Positions 62,665-64,000 of a DNA stretch of 64,000 nucleotides are shown in pieces. Source of the stretch: Margaritifera margaritifera (lineage: Eukaryota; Mollusca; Bivalvia; Unionida; Margaritiferidae); the NCBI GenBank assembly GCA_029931535.1, contig JAQPZY010001498.1, positions 1,686,001 to 1,750,000 on the forward strand, in the 5' to 3' direction. The notes under the pieces were generated by a model. That model was given only the letters and a program-made list of their open reading frames with translations, had not been told where the DNA came from and searched no databases. The position numbers and the translations under genes were made by a program. The first letter of the stretch is position 1; the number at the start of each line of letters is the position of its first letter.

Positions 62665-62820
62665 TGATGTTAAAATCAGACTGGTTGTGAGTTGTCTCTG
62701 TTGTAGAATTCTAGAACTTTACATATAATGGGATGTTTGGAATTATGAGCTCAGATGAAGGGACTTAGCATCCTGGAGAGTAAGCAAGGCAATAGTGATG
62801 GGTAAGTAATACAGTATTAA
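62665..62820 (-). repeat. Right inverted terminal repeat of the DIRS copy
   Basis: Complement of 58582-58735: 'attctagaactttacatata', 'ggaattatgagctcaga' and 'aggcaatagtga'. The similarity to 36490 of the other copy continues through 'agttttatg', suggesting the element ends near 62835. Confidence 0.8.
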
Positions 62821-62959
62821 AACTAGTTTTATGCCCTCAAAAAATACGTTTTTAACACTGGTCTTCTTGCAATGTTATTTATAATCAGTGAAATGGTATT
62901 CATATAATACTAATATTCAACTTACATTACAACGATATTTTAATACTGATGTGATGGTA

Positions 62960-63720
62960 CTTTTTAGTTCCTCTGGTCAGGAAAGCTTATGGGATGGTCT
63001 GTTTTTTGTCGTTCCTCTGTCCGTTAGCAGAAGGAAACTGTATACACACATTCAGCCTAGGGCCTGGTTGGTTCTAAATGAAAATGGTGCTGATCAGACA
63101 TCAAATATGGTTGTTACAGTTGGCACCTTGAAAATCTTATCACTACTTCTCCTGAATGGACAGCCATATCAACATGGGGCTTTCACTAAAAGACTTGATA
63201 TGACGTCTGGTTGGTCCTAAATGAAAATGGTGCTGATCTGACATCCAGTATGGCCAAAACAGCAGCCATCTTGAAAATCATCTTATTGCTACACCTAATG
63301 AACAGAAAGCCATATCAGCATGGGGTATTTACTGGAAAACTTCCTATGGTGTCTGGTTGGCCCTAAATAAAAATGGTGCCAATCTAGTATCCAGTATGGC
63401 TGCCCGTGGCCATTTTGCAAATCTTATCACTTCTCCTCCTAGATGGAAAATCATAAAAACATGGTGTTTCCACCAGAAGACTTCTTATGGTGTCTAGTTG
63501 TTCCTGAATGAAAATGAACCGATCTGACATCTACCATGGAGGTCATCTTGAAATTGTTTTTTATTGCTACTCCTCCAGAATTGATGGTCATATCAACATA
63601 GGGTTTTCACTAAAAGACTTATTATGATATCTAGTTCATCATAAATAAAAAGGGTGCCCCACAAACTTCCAGAATGGCTGCCACAATGAACATCTTGAAA
63701 ATCTTGTCACTGATGGAGTT
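62960..63720. repeat. Diverged 140-150 bp repeat units
   Basis: Five or more units with start-to-start distances of about 137-147 bp ('gtctggttggtcctaaatga', 'atccagtatggc', 'catcttgaaaatc', 'ggggttttcac'). Same family as 40880-41350. It opens with 'ctctggtcaggaaagcttat'. Confidence 0.8.
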
Positions 63721-64000
63721 TTCACCAAAACCTTGAATAAGTTTCATTTTCAGCTTTCCACAACATCATTTGCACTAGTTGTCCCCCTTGATTGCCAGTT
63801 CTCCTGACTTTGGGTTCCACAGCTTAACTTTACCAAGGATTGTTGTATTTTTCACCATATTTGATGCGTTGCTTTATGTTTATGACACCTTAAATTAGGT
63901 CATTTTCCAGCAGTCCATAATGTCATTTGCAAGAGTTATTCCCCCTGATTGCCCATCCTTCTGATTTTGCTTTCTACAGCACAACTTTACCAGTGATTCT
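63721..64000. repeat. Repeat units of the 55.1-56.5 kb family
   Basis: Two units with 'ttccacaacatcatttgcac', 'cccccttgattgcc' and 'acagcttaactttaccaagg', in the orientation of 55610-56460. The array runs off the window. Confidence 0.7.

Larger units (their letters stand above)
58582..62835 (+). mobile_element. DIRS-type retrotransposon with inverted terminal repeats
   Basis: About 4.2 kb, with gag-like, RT, RNase H and tyrosine-recombinase remnants in the usual DIRS order. The ends (about 58582-58735 and 62665-62820) are inverted repeats of each other. Near the 3' end is a block repeating the terminus (62484-62600), which resembles the internal complementary region of DIRS elements. Frames are broken, so it is inactive. 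Confidence 0.88.

Overview
This is a window of an animal nuclear genome, most likely a marine mollusc and probably a bivalve. It is AT-rich, has spliced genes with very long introns, and is packed with diverged 120-180 bp repeat units of the kind common in bivalve genomes (blocks opening with an 'AGCTCAC(T/C)TGG'-type end). The species assignment is inference; no bacterial-style operon, rRNA or functional tRNA was seen.

Two host genes are supported. On the minus strand lies an SRSF7-like splicing factor: its RRM exon is at 13837-14042 and its CCHC zinc-knuckle exon at 904-1098, with a 12.7 kb intron between them; the RS domain must lie left of the window. On the plus strand is a compact second SR protein: an exon with an N-terminal RS stretch plus RRM (41936-42210) and a zinc-knuckle exon (45904-46084), with an AATAAA at 46749. 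The genes point away from each other and share exon architecture: an acceptor 2 nt before the ATG and a phase-2 intron directly after the RRM. They therefore look like divergent paralogues. Two YY1/NRF1-like spots between them (about 22.5 and 24.9 kb) are candidate promoters.

The most notable object sits in the large intron of the first gene: a complete 5.6 kb DNA transposon (3496-9067). It has perfect 26 bp terminal inverted repeats, a 3-4 bp target duplication, an intact transposase of about 973 residues made from two exons, and seven copies of the 14-mer GTAGTGTCTGTAAC in the two non-coding flanks. The transposase has a DDD-like arrangement with a conserved H-G-K-x-x-C-D-G motif, two upstream cysteine clusters and a Tudor/chromo-like C-terminus. 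I cannot assign it to a named superfamily.

The rest is a graveyard of nested mobile elements. DIRS-type tyrosine-recombinase retrotransposons: 10.2-12.2 kb (minus), 31.4-36.5 kb, and 58.6-62.8 kb with inverted terminal repeats. piggyBac elements: 12.2-13.7, 16.8-20.9, 28.0-30.3 and 48.5-49.4 kb. A palindromic hAT is nested in the second piggyBac (18.2-19.8 kb), a Tigger/pogo-like element is nested in a DIRS copy (35.0-36.2 kb), and a TA-flanked element at 37.3-38.9 kb has its own empty-site duplicate next door. There are also LINE 3' ends (1.8-2.1 and 39.5-40.6 kb), a tRNA-like SINE (25.3-25.5 kb), several hairpins, and 27 bp, 74 bp and microsatellite arrays. From about 46.8 kb to 58 kb no gene was recognised; that stretch is mostly repeat arrays and featureless AT-rich sequence.
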